NCBI GenBank assembly: GCA_003439945.1
Contig: QVRM01005915.1
Coordinates: 372,001-436,000 of the forward strand
Source of the DNA: Dermanyssus gallinae
Lineage: Eukaryota > Arthropoda > Arachnida > Mesostigmata > Dermanyssidae
Direction: 5' to 3'
Length of the DNA: 64,000 bases
Part shown: positions 43,001-56,099 of the stretch, piece by piece
Layout of the letters: every line of letters starts with the position of its first letter
Numbering within the stretch: position 1 is the stretch's first letter
Made by a program: the position numbers and the translations under genes
The notes under the pieces: generated by a model
The model's database searches: none
Told to the model about the DNA's origin: nothing
What the model saw: only the letters and a program-made list of their open reading frames with translations

Positions 43001-43883
43001 GACCAGGTGCCCTCAAAGCGTATTAGATGACGTTTTTCTTAGTATTCACTTCTGCTCTACGTCAATTACGCAAATATGAAGGACACTTCTTTGATGTACG
43101 CTCCAATAACTATAATATATAGGAAATATAGCATTATTAACCAATGGTTGGTTTACAATGTTGCGCGTACAGAGAAAGTAAACATTTACATGTACGTACA
43201 TTCATCACGGTTCCAAAAGTCGAGTCAACGGAACTGCTCTATGGCGTTGTTGGAGGTGATACAAGTTACACTGTCCCCCGCAGAGTTTGCACAAGCAAAA
43301 CGCGAAAATTTCATAGAACTTCTCTCGAATACGTATCTTCATATGCAAGCCATGTACAGCAAATCGTGCGATTAGGTGTTTATTCTTATAGTTGCAGCGC
43401 TTCCACGAACTACACGCGATTGCCTGGGTTTCATAATAGAGCGGGTCAATGTCTGCCATCTTATTCTCCCATTCAGAAAATGTACTCGCTGAAAGCTGCC
43501 GTTTTTGGTGAAACGTGTATTTTTTGTAAGTCCTCAACAAATAGCGGAGACGACGCCACTAAAGAGACTATTCTGTTATTGCTACTGACTAGTGTGATGG
43601 ACTCTTAGCGCTTTCTTCAGAAACGTGGCTTTGATTTGGCCAAGCGCCTTAAAGTATAACTTCGATAAGTAAGGCCATATCACCTGTTTACTGTAAGAAG
43701 CAGTGGGCGCAATTTTTTTATTAACTAATTAATTAATGCCGTTAATCAGGTTGAACAGATTAACGGCAACGTCCATTGATAGTTTATGAGGGTCTCGGAT
43801 ACTATGAAAGGATTGTAGTCCTTTGTGAATTCGTTCATGAATGTGCCTCGAGAAGTTAGTACCTCGAAACGAGAACATGACCC

Positions 43884-44362
43884 CTAGATAGGAGAAGTAA
43901 GAGACAAGGTCGAATCTTTAGCTGTGGAAATAACCCACATACTGCAAGATGCCAAGGCGTTGACTAGTGAGACCGTTCTTGAATATCTTGGTTTGTCGAG
44001 CCGACAGTTAAGATCACCACATAGTACAGTCACTTTGTGTAAGTTCACCATGTCGAGGCATACTATTAATTTCTTCAGCAGTGTTGAAATAGCTTCTGAA
44101 GGACTAGTTATCTTCTTTGTAGTACGTTTTGCGCCAGCGAACTTGCTGTTAAACAACACTGCAACTCCCCCACTTGTTCTACCCGGTCCCTCTGTTTGTA
44201 CACTCAGAAATTCCGTTATACACCAACTTCTGACAACCGTGGGTTTGGTGGCCCATGTCTCAGTAAGGATCAACACGTCATACTGCTTAGCTAAAGGAAG
44301 AAGTAGGTAACTTGACTTAATTCCTTCACAGTTCCATTGGAATAATTTAAGTAGTGATCTCT
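43884..44362 (-). pseudogene. CR1-group APE endonuclease
   Basis: Starting near 44362 the frame reads LKLFQWNCEGIKSSYLLLPL, then DVLILTETWATKP (catalytic glutamate), GRTSGGVAVLFNSKFAGAKR, VTVLCGDLNCRLDKPRYSRT (GDFN as GDLN) and SLVNALASCS. It ends in a TGA at 43884 before the SDH motif. Order and spacing fit apurinic-type endonucleases of CR1-group elements. Its homologue at about 52.7-53.0 kb is more decayed. Confidence 0.65.
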
Positions 44363-44655
44363 CGTCTTGAGTATGTTGCGGTTGTTTTTGTACTGGTGCG
44401 TTTGTTGCTCCTGTGCAAGCCGGTCACAAGCCTCCAGGAGGCTTGTCGCTCTTGCTCGTCATTACACTTTGGTTACATGATAGCGGGCAAAGTGCATCTC
44501 GCAAGAAGGCTTCAATAGAGTGTTACAAGGTTTTTTCAAGGGAAGCGGTTCCAGCAGCTTTGCTCAAGCCACTACCCATCTCTCCTCTGGTAGCCCTAAA
44601 AAGCAGAGAGGGAAGCAACTTTTCAAATACACTGGTTACCATTGTTTGAACCGCC

Positions 44656-45407
44656 TTAATGATACAAAAAGTGACCTTGTCTAGCAAACCAAAATGGTAG
44701 AGCTGGGGCTTCAGGCTGCCTCCTTATAGCATTCCGAGATCCCTGCTTCAACATATCTATACGGCACAATCGCACGGGACACGAACCCAACGTGGCCTTA
44801 TGCTCACCGTTGCATAAGCAATATTTGGCCTGAGCCTTGCAATATTTCCTAAGATGTTCCAGCAAGCCATATCTTCTACATTTTGGCTTCGGAACATTGC
44901 AATCTGCGGTAATAATCCATGCTGTACCATCTAAAACACTGCATTGGGTCGCAATATAACACAACTCCATGCTTCCTTATACCCAAGGGGATCTCCGATG
45001 GGAGGTGATTGCCAGTGAATGTTGGTAGCTTTTGAGATTAACGGGTACACACCGGATATCTTGCCGTTCACTGAAGAGCGCGCTCCACTTATTCTTACAG
45101 ATACTTTAACACCCGCTAGCTTCTGCAGTGACAGCAAGGTGCCCCTATCCTCTTCGGCATCATCAACAATGACAACCTCTCCAGGGTTCCGCAATTTTCC
45201 CCTTGGCATGGCCCACAATATAGTCACAGGCCTTGTTGAAATTATTTTGCAGCTCTTCGCCTCAGAAAAGCTCACTGCTTCTTGCCTAGTCACAACCACC
45301 TTCGGCGCCTGCGATCTTCGTTGGCACTGTACTGTAATAAACCCTTTATCATCGGGCTCACCCTGATGCATCACTGATGCAACAGTCTTCGAGAAAGTCT
45401 CGCTCAA
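44656..45407 (-). pseudogene. CR1-group ORF1 (gag-like)
   Basis: A 158-codon frame (45407-44931) reads MSETFSKTVASVMHQGEPDD, later NPGEVVIVDDAEEDRGTLL and LAGVKVSVRISGARSSVNGK, resembling the RNA-binding core of ORF1 proteins. An overlapping frame (44970-44656) continues with VLDGTAWIITAD, CRRYGLLEHLRKYC and CLCNGEHKATLGSC, CCHC-like knuckles (the first has lost one cysteine). It would bind element RNA. Two frames and stops after 44656 make it a pseudogene. Confidence 0.55.
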
Positions 45408-45419
45408 ACCGTGGTAAAT

Positions 45420-48400
45420 ACACTAATTTGCAGGAGCATCATCTCAACACAGCCGCACGATTGAAGTATCACGGACTACTGTCGTTCTTGTACGCTCCAA
45501 TAACCTAAAGAGTCAACAATCAATCACTTCAAAAGCCGTGCCCGCGGTGAGTTCATAAACGGATTGTTTGCTTGACGGATGGCCAAATAGGCGCATGCAA
45601 ATTTAAATAGCACTCGCCTATTTGGCAATTTGTTACGTTTTTCTTTCAGAAGTACGTGAAAAGATTACAGTGCTTGTGTGAATATGATGACTGTACCACA
45701 TACCCTTTAATGTGACAATAAAAGTAATTTTATGTTATGTTGTTACTGTCTCGATACAGGCCGCTACATGCGCAAGATTAGCCTAACGGCTTGAAACCTC
45801 AGCAAGCAAGATAAAGAAGAGCAGAGTTGTATTATTCACCTGTTGTTCTGTTCTACACTATTATTCGTTTAAAGCCGAGCAGGACAAATTTAGAGAAAAA
45901 TATGTAAATTACAAAAATTAAAAATATGTAGACTATATGAGGGAACTAACAACCAACCCCTGACGAGTCCCCATCATGATATCCCACATGAGGAGCTCAA
46001 ACCCCCCACAGACACAAACTGCTTAGGTCTGCGCAAACCAGACTGCACCTCTGTTGTTGCAACATCTTGAAGAATATAGAGTGATCTAGGCAGTAGATGG
46101 CATTTGTTGCATCAAGAACTCCGCCGAGACACATTTTCCTATCCTCCGTAAATTTGACTATTTCCCACTAAGTATGACTAAGAGCCAACTTCGCTCATAT
46201 ATATATGTGTATATATATATATATGGAGAGAGACGAAATATATATGTAACGGGTGATAATTTTCAGGTTAGTTATTATTGCTCTTGCCTTTATATAGCGG
46301 GATTCCCGCTAATGCCTTCTGATGTTTTAGGAAATCTTCTGGCCTAAAAGACATCTTAAAAATCGCAGCTAGATGGCCCGACATCGCGTCAATTAAACTT
46401 AATTGTATTCGACTTGGCACGTTTTCCCAGACATCAAATAGATCCGACTTCACAGCGCATTACAGTTTCTAAGCTATAATAACGCTACAGGAAAATGCGT
46501 TGGAGGTGAAGCTTTGCGTGTCTGGTAAGTCGTCATCGACCGTTTCCTGTGGGGAAAGCTCAACTGCGATTTAAGCACCGACTGAGGTGGAAAACTCGCT
46601 TAGAGCTTTTATCGTTTCCTGGGCCTTCTTGGACTCCTGGCCATCGATTAGCGGACGCATTGTTTCCGTGGCGTTTCTTTTAGCACGGTCGCAGAGACTG
46701 CAAGCCGATCATCGAAAGCTACAAACTGCTCTTCGAAGTAGACGTCCCAGACTTTGTTTTGCGAAGCCAGTTTCTAACCTAAATGCCACCGCTACAGCCT
46801 TTTTCTGTTATTTACAGTCGGTTTGTAGGAACACCGACGACAAGCTCTGTCAACCGCACGTCTTAGCTCAGCCCCTACTCAAGGTCAAACCGAGAAGCAC
46901 GATTTATCTTTTTCGAAGCCCTACCCGCCGTCTGAACGACAACGTTTCGTCAGTGAACAGATATCGGAGCTCTCTATTGTACGATTCCTAAGCTTTATTG
47001 GGATAATCGCAGTCAAAAGCTGAGGACCCTACTCTGGTCCTGAAACCGTTCCAAACTATAGTCAAAAAATATTCGGTAGCCCGAGTGAGCCTCAGGTTTC
47101 GTTGCAAGCTGCGGTAATAGTGTCGTGTTGCCCGTCAAGATTATTGTGTTGCCAACAAAGCGAGTGATCTGTAGATATCGCTCACAGTTTGCAATAGCAG
47201 CGTGATCAATGTTCGAGCCCAGACAGACAGACAGACAGCATTAGACCTAAGGCCCGGACGCGCCATCATATTGACTGCATGCTCGAAACCCCTCAAAGAT
47301 CTCTACGATAATGTGCGATGATTATGTCTCATTGAGGTATACTTTGACCACATAGCCATTAAAGCCAGGACGGCGGATGCGTAACATTATGGTTTGCACA
47401 TTGCCGTCATTGCTTGATCAAATATTGCCATCCATGAGTCCAAGCACATAACGCGCGTAGATTGCAAGATCTCCACCTCTATCCCCAGGTCTGTGTGCAG
47501 ATAAGGAACGGAGGATATGAAACAATATTAACGGAGGATATGAAACAATTCCAATTCAAACGGTGATCTGAATACCCTGTACGTTGGGACATTCCTTTAA
47601 CCCGCTATCTTTACGAAAACCAAAACGAATTAGTGATTGTATTGCATTGGATTTCACGAAAACCAAAAAATAAACCAAATTTCGTATTGCATTGAAAAGC
47701 TATTCCTATGTGGCTTGGCGAACATCACTTCATAAAATGTGCAATTGCAAGAGAACGAGTCGTAAATTGGGAAACTGATTATACCGGCGTGTGTCAGATA
47801 AAGTTCTGCTATATAAAAAAAACAACTTCTAACGTTGGTTTAGCGCAATTAAATAATCGTACTGAATACAATCGCAAAAGTCGAGATCCTGTAATGTCTA
47901 ATAATTGAGCTTTCACATTCAAAACCTCAACTTTGTACTGCTCCTAAAACACACACACATATAGAAAAACGCGCATATTATGAGGACTAGTGCCAACCTT
48001 CTGCCGTTAACAGCCTGCAAACACCCTTCATCCGTCCGACCAACCGAGTTATCTTCACAAAGGCTAGTACAGTAAAGTCGCGCGTTAATCGCTACATTGA
48101 GCAGGTGAGGTGAATGAAGAGTTGCTCTTAACCTTATCATTTCTATATCTCTGCCATGCCGACATTTCGTTATGTTACCATGATGCCGAGTCATAACTTT
48201 TCAGCTTGGATCGTTTCGATAGATCTCTAAGTATCGCCTTGCGAACCTCGGAGTGTCAGTTAGTGGGACTCGGATGTGCCCGGATAACAGCTTCAGACTT
48301 TCTCTGGCACTGAACGAGGTTACACTCAGCCAATTCTCACAGACGCTGAACGACAACAATGACTTGCCTGCATCCGGTGGGCATAGAGGCGGGCGCACAA

Positions 48401-49190
48401 GACCGCGTCTTATTTATTCGTACAGGAGGACCCTTATTTGTGTAATGAGGTAATTAGACAGGACCAAGTGTTCAGGGTCGACCTTCCCGAGTGGAAACTT
48501 CATTATGTATGCTTGCGGGTGTGCTCGCAACAATGTAGCATATCTAGCTATAACCGCAATATGGAAATCTACGCAAATCCTGATCATTTGACTCCCGCTG
48601 AACGTATGCACGCAACTTAACATATACATCACGTACAGCAGAACGCACTCGGGTAAACATGTTTACGTCGTAGCTAAATGTACATGACAGCCGGCTGGCT
48701 GACGTAGCACAATATCTCATTTTGCGGCAGCCTTCGCAAACCTTTCTTCGCATGCATGCGACTTCTGAACTCGTCGACGAATATGGGAAAATGCTTTTTG
48801 TCACCACTGGGCGAGCAAATTTGATGCACTCGACGACATCGTACGAATTGGAGCAACGCGCTGCGTAAATCGACCAAATCTGCTCTTAACATAACACATC
48901 ATTTTTCCGCTAAAACACCACAAATCACTTTGATTGAAAAAGAGAATATATGAAAAGTGTTGTACAAATACCGCACACTCATTCTAAAGTTATAGGACCA
49001 CCAAATATGCTTGGCGTTGCTCTTTCAAGTCATCATCTCCTCAACTAAATTCAGAATTATTAGACGATGTTTGTTCTTTGAATGTTTGGTGCAAAAAAGC
49101 CACCTTGGTCACTTTTTACGCCAAAAACCAGGAGTTTTGTAAGGAAATAAATTTTTATTTATTGTTAAAGCGCTGACCGAATATTTTTGA
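45420..49190. other. Long unassigned stretch
   Basis: No recognisable family. The minus frame 46453-46268 (FDVWENVPSRIQLSLIDAM) and a neighbouring frame upstream (LPDTQSFTSNAF, ETIKALSEF) look protein-like but I cannot name them. (AT)n lies at about 46195-46224. A 20-base direct duplication of aacggaggatatgaaacaat occurs at about 47507 and 47530. The tract cagacagacagacagac is at 47219-47236. Confidence 0.4.
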
Positions 49191-49247
49191 AGGGGGTATA
49201 TATATATATATATATATATATATCTATGTATACCTCCTTCTAAAATA

Positions 49248-50355
49248 TTAGGTTAGTCTATAAATCCGCTCGGATGTTTTCACCAAATTTTGAAGACACA
49301 TGTCAATACAACGGAAAGCTTTTATTGAATGCTTGTTTACTTTGTTCATTTACGTTCAGGCAAGCTCATGATTTCATTCCTTCAGAAGGTGGCATACATT
49401 TTGAAAGGACCGAAGCAGATGATAATTCGATGGAGAAAGGTCAGGAGTATACGCAGGATGTGACAAAATATCCCATCCAAACTCCATTAACTTCTTGGTG
49501 GTGAGCAAAGGTGTGTGCGGTCTTGCGTTGTCGTAGTCGCCAATTCCCGCCGCTTCTGGTCAATTGCTCTCTTCAAATTGTCCAGTTGTTGACAGTATTT
49601 TATCGTATTGCTCATTTTGTCTGGTTGTAATAGCTCATATTAGATCACCCCTCCGCATGCCATCAAAAACTTAACATTACTTCCCTTGTATGGGATCTGG
49701 GTTCGACAGTTTCATTGGGGCTCACTCCCGTTTTAAGCCGCGCCTTTCTTCAGACAGCGTTCTTATACATAGAGAATCGACTTTTCATCCCCTGTTACCA
49801 TAGTGCGGAGACAGAGGCGATCCTCAGTCTTTTCTAAAAGCTGACTCGGAAAACTAGCACACGCTTCTCCAGTTGGCGATTGTTGCATGAGTGCGGCGCC
49901 CATACATCCAACTTGCTGCCGAAACCCTTAGCATGGAGATGTTTTTGAGCGGATGTCTGTGGTACGTTGACAATGGCCACGATCTAGCGCGGCGAGAGGT
50001 GTGATTTCGTTCGACCACTGTTGTTAAAGCGACAGTACCCACTCCACAAGGCCTCCCGGCCGGTCTCGGTCGTTAACGTCGAAGTCGCCGTTCCTAAATA
50101 GGACAAACCACTTTCGAACTGTCCTATCTACTTTACATATCTTAGATACGACTTGGGTTGCATTATTTCCTTTCCGGAAATAAAATAACAATAAATGACG
50201 AAAATGCACATTTAAGTTTGCCATCTTCACTCGAACGTTACAGTTCGTGTGAGTTAGATATTCGAACTAAATCCACGGTATAATACAGCGCAGGTCTGCT
50301 CTTACCGCCATGTAAATAAAGAGCGTCTTCTCCTGGGCGGACTTATGGACCAACC

Positions 50356-50358
<3 letters not shown>
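49248..50358 (-). mobile_element. Decayed mariner (DD34D type), TIRs still visible
   Basis: The left end ttaggttagtctataaatcc (49248) and the complement of the right end (ttgggttggtccataagtcc, from 50358) match at about 17 of 20 positions, defining terminal inverted repeats. The left flank is TA; the right flank is CA, consistent with a mutated TA duplication. At 1,111 bp it is shorter than the usual 1.3 kb, so deletions are likely. (AT)n arrays lie on both sides, suggesting insertion into TA-rich simple repeat. Confidence 0.75.
49380..50230 (-). pseudogene. Mariner transposase pseudogene
   Basis: The N-terminus (50230 down) reads FRHLLLFYFRKGNNATQVVSKIC, given here to locate the helix-turn-helix, then KWFVLFRNGDFDVNDRDRPG, both hallmarks of mariner transposases. 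WAPHSCNNR and VMLSFWW-like pieces follow in shifting frames. The C-terminal catalytic part at about 49535-49395 reads DYDNARPHTPLLTTKKLME, then HPAYTPDLSPSNYHLL, where the third catalytic aspartate of the D34D triad is asparagine. Frameshifts and this change make it inactive. Confidence 0.8.

Positions 50359-50360
<2 letters not shown>

Positions 50361-50418
<58 letters not shown>
50361..50418. repeat. (AT)n microsatellite
   Basis: 58 bases of alternating AT directly abutting the right end of the decayed mariner. Confidence 0.9.
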
Positions 50419-50421
<3 letters not shown>

Positions 50422-50589
50422 GCGGATCGAGAGATTTTAGCACTTTGAATTCTGTTGCCAGACCGAAACATCGTGGTATCGAAATTCTTACTTTTTCTTT
50501 ATTTAGCAATAGTTGGCTCATATTGCGTGTAATAAAAAAACCTTTCGTCACATATATGTATTATCCTTACGGTTCCATTAGTCTAGCGC

Positions 50590-51370
50590 CAACCGGCTTG
50601 GGGCTGCCCTGGCCAAAGTCCTCGATCGTCTTCGCTAGAGCTAGCCTCTCTTAGATTGGCGACCGTTCATCTTCGAAGCCCGACTTTTCACCTTCAAAAA
50701 GAAGGATGGCTGCATAAGGCCCATCGCATGTTCATCCGCAATCCGGAAGCGGGCGGTAAAGATCTGCATCTTTGAGAACAAGGCAGACGTCTCACATGCT
50801 CTTGGTAGCCATTGGCCCGGGTTGGCGACACCGGGAGAATACGAAACCGCAGTGCATTCGACTTGGCTCTTCTTAAAGTCACGCTCTTGTGGTCAAGCTT
50901 GACCTCAGGAACGCCTTCAACAGTATTCGGAGGGACCACCTGTTGAGTGCGGCCAAAGCTTGGACCCCGAGAACGACTAGAGTTGCTGGGCGTTCCACTA
51001 TGTTTGCAGGGAGTTCCGGCTGTCTTTGATAGGTGGCTGGCCAAGCTAGAACATACGATGTCATGCATTTACTTGGCAGGATTTGCTCACGGAGGCCTTT
51101 TTCTTCTGGGATCCTGATTTTTGGCCTTACGTCTCAACCATCTGTAGCCGCACGGGGGTTACCCATTCACCTTCGAGACCCTTGGCGAGCTAGGCCCGTC
51201 AACTCGCGGTTTGCTACAGAAGGTCGGGAAAAGACGAATTCTAGCCAGTGAAGGTAGGCAAGCGGGCAATTTCCTTAGACAACGCCTGTCGCTAGATGTT
51301 TTACGGGGCAATGCGGCCCTGGCCTAGGGAACACTCCAAAGATGGCTGGTCCCTGCACTGGACCTATACT
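50590..51370 (+). pseudogene. RLE-type element remnant (copy D), internally deleted
   Basis: Pieces of the polyprotein appear in the right order with large gaps. IFEARLFTFKKKDGCIRPIA and SSAIRKRAV come from about 50664. LVVKLDLRNAFNSIRRDHLL (motif A) is at about 50888-50950. LLGVPLCLQGV and HGGLFLLGS are at 50975-51115. PFTFETLGELGPSTRGLLQ is at 51165. The tail FLRQRLSLDVLRGNAALA follows, then a stop and GTLQRW (51270-51345). These match copy C closely. Motifs B, C and the endonuclease are gone. Confidence 0.75.
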
Positions 51371-51479
51371 GGGCGAAAATGCGCATGTCTACAGGGACCC
51401 AATTGTCTTGCTCTCACCGTTAATGATTGATTACAATGACTAAATTATGTGTTAATAGTCTAGTCAACGGAAATGCTAG

Positions 51480-54130
51480 ATCTAATCGTTTGAAAAGATA
51501 TACATCCCACTTTCGTCTGCCGAGTTTGCACAAACATGCCAAAGCGAGTCAATCAATAGTTGTCATCTTATCCTCTCACGCAGATATTTAGTTCTTGAAA
51601 GCTACTGTTTTCGGTAGAGCGTGCATTATCTGTGCATCCTCAACAAAATCGAAAACGACACCAGTAAATATACGAACCAGTCCTAGTGCCGTGGACGCGT
51701 ACCGCTTTCTTCAGAAAACTGGCCAAGCGCCCTGAAATTTGACTTTTATAAATGAAACCATATCAACTGATATCGTTGGAGACGGTGAGTGCGACGCTCA
51801 ATTTGAAGAGATTTACGGCAGCCTTCATTGATAGCGTACGAGTGTCAAATAAGTAGGGCTTTCTGGTTCGAAATGCCTGTTGTACAGAATTTAGAAGCTC
51901 AGCGCCTGCTGTCATTGTTTACCTGGTCCTTCTGTTGTCACACATGTTGTCGTTCAGGCAGCCTGCTGTTAACCTTCAAAGTCGTTTTCTAACCGACTGG
52001 CTAGAATGGACGACATACGTTTTCAGAATGCGCTCTTCTTTGCGATATCTCGGTGAGATAATGGAGGAAATTGATCCCCTTTTCTTCCAGAACTAATGCT
52101 ACGGAGCCTACTTTTCCATTCCAGAGTAGTTGGGACGTTTTCGTCGCCTCGTTAAAACGTGTAGTAACGCAGGTTGCAAGGACGCTTGTCTGAAATGTTC
52201 ATTTGTGACTAAATCGAGCCCCGGAGCTTTTCCGGACGGCGCTTTCATTATCGTGTCGACTGCTTCGGAATCCCTAAAAGGCTGCGGAACGGTTTGACGG
52301 GTTTCAGGGACTGGCTCGTCCAACACTAGCGTTACCATCAAAACACAGCTTGGAACAGTTATGTCACTTGCATTTGACGTATATGAGCGTCTAATCTATC
52401 ATGAGGGATAGAACACGCAATAACTCGCCTGTCTGCATGCAGTTATTTATGAGGCAGTTGTTGCGCTTTAAGGAGCGACTTGCATTGCATCTTCTTCATG
52501 CTTTGTTTTATGGCGTTTTTAAAATCCTTTTATACTCACGTGGTAGGTAACAAAATTTTGTTAACATCTTATTGCCAGAATATATGATTTATTGCTACAA
52601 TGATCATTCTATGATGCGTACTTTCCGTTTGCTCGCTTTGGCCGGGCGCTACCAGTAATGACGCTTCGAATGGTGGTTGCATACGATATCACGTTGATCA
52701 CAGCTGGCACTGGTGCATTGCAGAAAAATTATTATCTCTACTGCAACGGGTAGATACCACCTTGCACCAAACGCCAGAATTTTTCTCTTGTATAGCCTTG
52801 TATCTAACATCACGGGTGAGCATTCGTAGCAAATGCGCCACGGAGGTCAAGTCTTTAGCTGTAGATATAACGCGCATGCTGCAAGATGCCAAAGTGTTCA
52901 TTAGTGACGTTGTTCTTAAACATCTTGGCTTGTTTAGGCGAACAGTTGAAATCACCATTTAGCACAACCACTTTTGCTAAGTTCTCTATATCCACAAAGC
53001 CATAGTATTAGTTGGTCCAGCAATATTTATATTACTCTTGAATGACAAATTCTAATCACCTTGATCCCGGTTCACGTGAGTACTACACAGGTCTTTGGCG
53101 TAGGTTTTTGCGGCAGGGAGCCTGCTACTGTACAACAATGCAACTCTCTTACTTGCCCGATCACTCTGTTTGTACACCTATGTAGATGCTTGTATTCTTT
53201 TATGTGCAACAAGAAACGACTTAGGGTTTGATGTGAGGACCAAGACGTCATTTCGCTTAGTTAAAAAAATAGTAGTGAAAAACTTGATGCTTTCATTGGT
53301 TTGTTGGGGATTCTAAGTGGTGGCCTCTTGTGTTGAGTATAATGTGCTTGCCTTATTGGCTTGCACGGTCACCAGTCCAGCAACTCTACTTGACTGACTA
53401 TCCACCTTTCTTTCGATAACCCAAGAAAGCAGGAAAAGGAGCAATTTAATAATATACTGATTACCGCTGTTTAGACGGTTTCTGTGATGCAAGGTGCGAT
53501 TTGGTCTAGCAAAGTTGTACAACATCTGTGACGATATCCACTAAAACCAAACATTTAAACTTTTTTTCTCCCTGGGCCAACTATTATGTTTATTTATGGC
53601 GTTCTCAAAACCCGTTTGTATTCACAGCTGAATCTAATAGAAGGAGACATCATTCTAGAGTTATTGCTTAGAAATATACTTGACTCCTATAATGTTTGTT
53701 ATTATTAAGGCTATTATATATAGCGTAATTCACATGAATAAAACATTTCACCATAACCGACCAACTGCGCTTTGAAAAGTTAGCAAACGACTGAGCGTAT
53801 TCCACGGGGACGCAAAATGGTGAGGTTGGGACGTCAGGCTGCCTCCTAATAGTGTTCCAAGAGATACCTATACAATTCAATCGAGGACGGCACAAACTCC
53901 ACGTGGCCTCTCTCATGCGCACCGCTACAAAAGGAACATTTGGCCTGAGCTTTGCAATCCCTCCTAAGATACTTCAGAGTGTCACGTTTTCTTAACTTTT
54001 ATTTAGAAGCCTTGCAATCGACGAAAAACGATACATGCTGTAACATCTAAAGCACCGCATTGGGTCGCCGTACAACACAATCCCATGGTTCCCCAGACGG
54101 ACCTCCGATGGAAAGTGATTGCATGTGAAT
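51480..54130 (-). mobile_element. CR1-group non-LTR element, copy 2 (ORF1, APE, RT start)
   Basis: Same family and orientation as 43.3-45.4 kb. Decayed ORF1 runs about 54110-53670 (PTSPFCVPVEYAQSFANF corresponds to PALPFWFARQGHFLYH in copy 1). The APE remnant at about 52980-52700 contains SLMNTLASCSMRVISTAKD, near-identical to SLVNALASCSMWVISTAKD in copy 1. The RT entry is at 52341-52108 (PFRDSEAVDTIMKAPSGKAP, then GLDLVTNEHFRQ). It shows that copy 1 lacks an RT segment that copy 2 partly keeps. Confidence 0.65.
52108..52341 (-). pseudogene. CR1-group RT N-terminal fragment
   Basis: The 77-codon frame carries AVDTIMKAPSGKAPGLDLVT and NEHFRQASLQPALLHVL, matching the first RT motif (P.GKAPGpDgi..E.fk....l...l..l) of CR1-type elements. 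It ends with a stop at 52108. It follows the APE remnant in the right order on the minus strand, about 360 bases on. Confidence 0.6.
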
Positions 54131-54355
54131 ATTAAGTACACTGGTTTAGTTGCTGATACAACGTGTAACTCGTACCTCCTCAGTTACTTCTGATGATTTA
54201 AGTGCAACTGGGATAGTAGCCTTTGCGTGACCGTTTGTCTCCATGACTTCAACAATGCGTTTATTTTCCCGGCGACCTGCTGGCATTAACACATACAAAT
54301 CCAGCGCTGCACTCTGATTGGGTTGAACGCCGAGAAGTTGATTTCACCGGCATTT

Positions 54356-54357
<2 letters not shown>

Positions 54358-54400
<43 letters not shown>
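54358..54400. repeat. (AT)n microsatellite
   Basis: About 43 bases of alternating AT. A second run of about 22 bases is at 54704-54726. Confidence 0.9.
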
Positions 54401-54403
<3 letters not shown>

Positions 54404-54729
54404 AATGACGTTAGTCGCTTTCAAGTCATATCTAACATATAAGATTGTCTGTTCGAACATTTGCTCGCTCCAGGACCATCCATAACACATTTAATTATGT
54501 TGTATGCATTCGTAGATATGGTTAAATGGTGGTTACGCTAATCTAATGGCTAGGCTGCAGTAACATGCAAACGTAATATTTTCACATGTCAGTTGCGTAA
54601 TCGTCGTTCTGATTACACTAAACGGTCGTCGGAAGTTCGACTACTACTAATAGTAGTAGTTATATGGCAAGTTGATCTGAGTTAGCATGAGTCCAGGTAA
54701 CTTAATATATATATATATATATATATTAT

Positions 54730-56095
<1,366 letters not shown>

Positions 56096-56099
56096 CATT

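Larger units (their letters stand above)
43260..45407 (-). mobile_element. CR1-group non-LTR element, copy 1 (ORF1 and endonuclease)
   Basis: The minus strand reads an ORF1 (45407 to about 44650), then an APE endonuclease (44362 to 43884), then DNA that aligns with 51.5-51.85 kb downstream of the second copy (for example gctttcttcagaaa and ggccaagcgcc). No RT is readable here. The whole unit is repeated at 51.5-54.1 kb in the same orientation. Confidence 0.65.

Noticed and set aside
47205..47236. B-box-like gttcgagccc before a cagacagacagac tract
   Set aside because: No A box at the right distance and no second copy of the surrounding sequence; probably chance.
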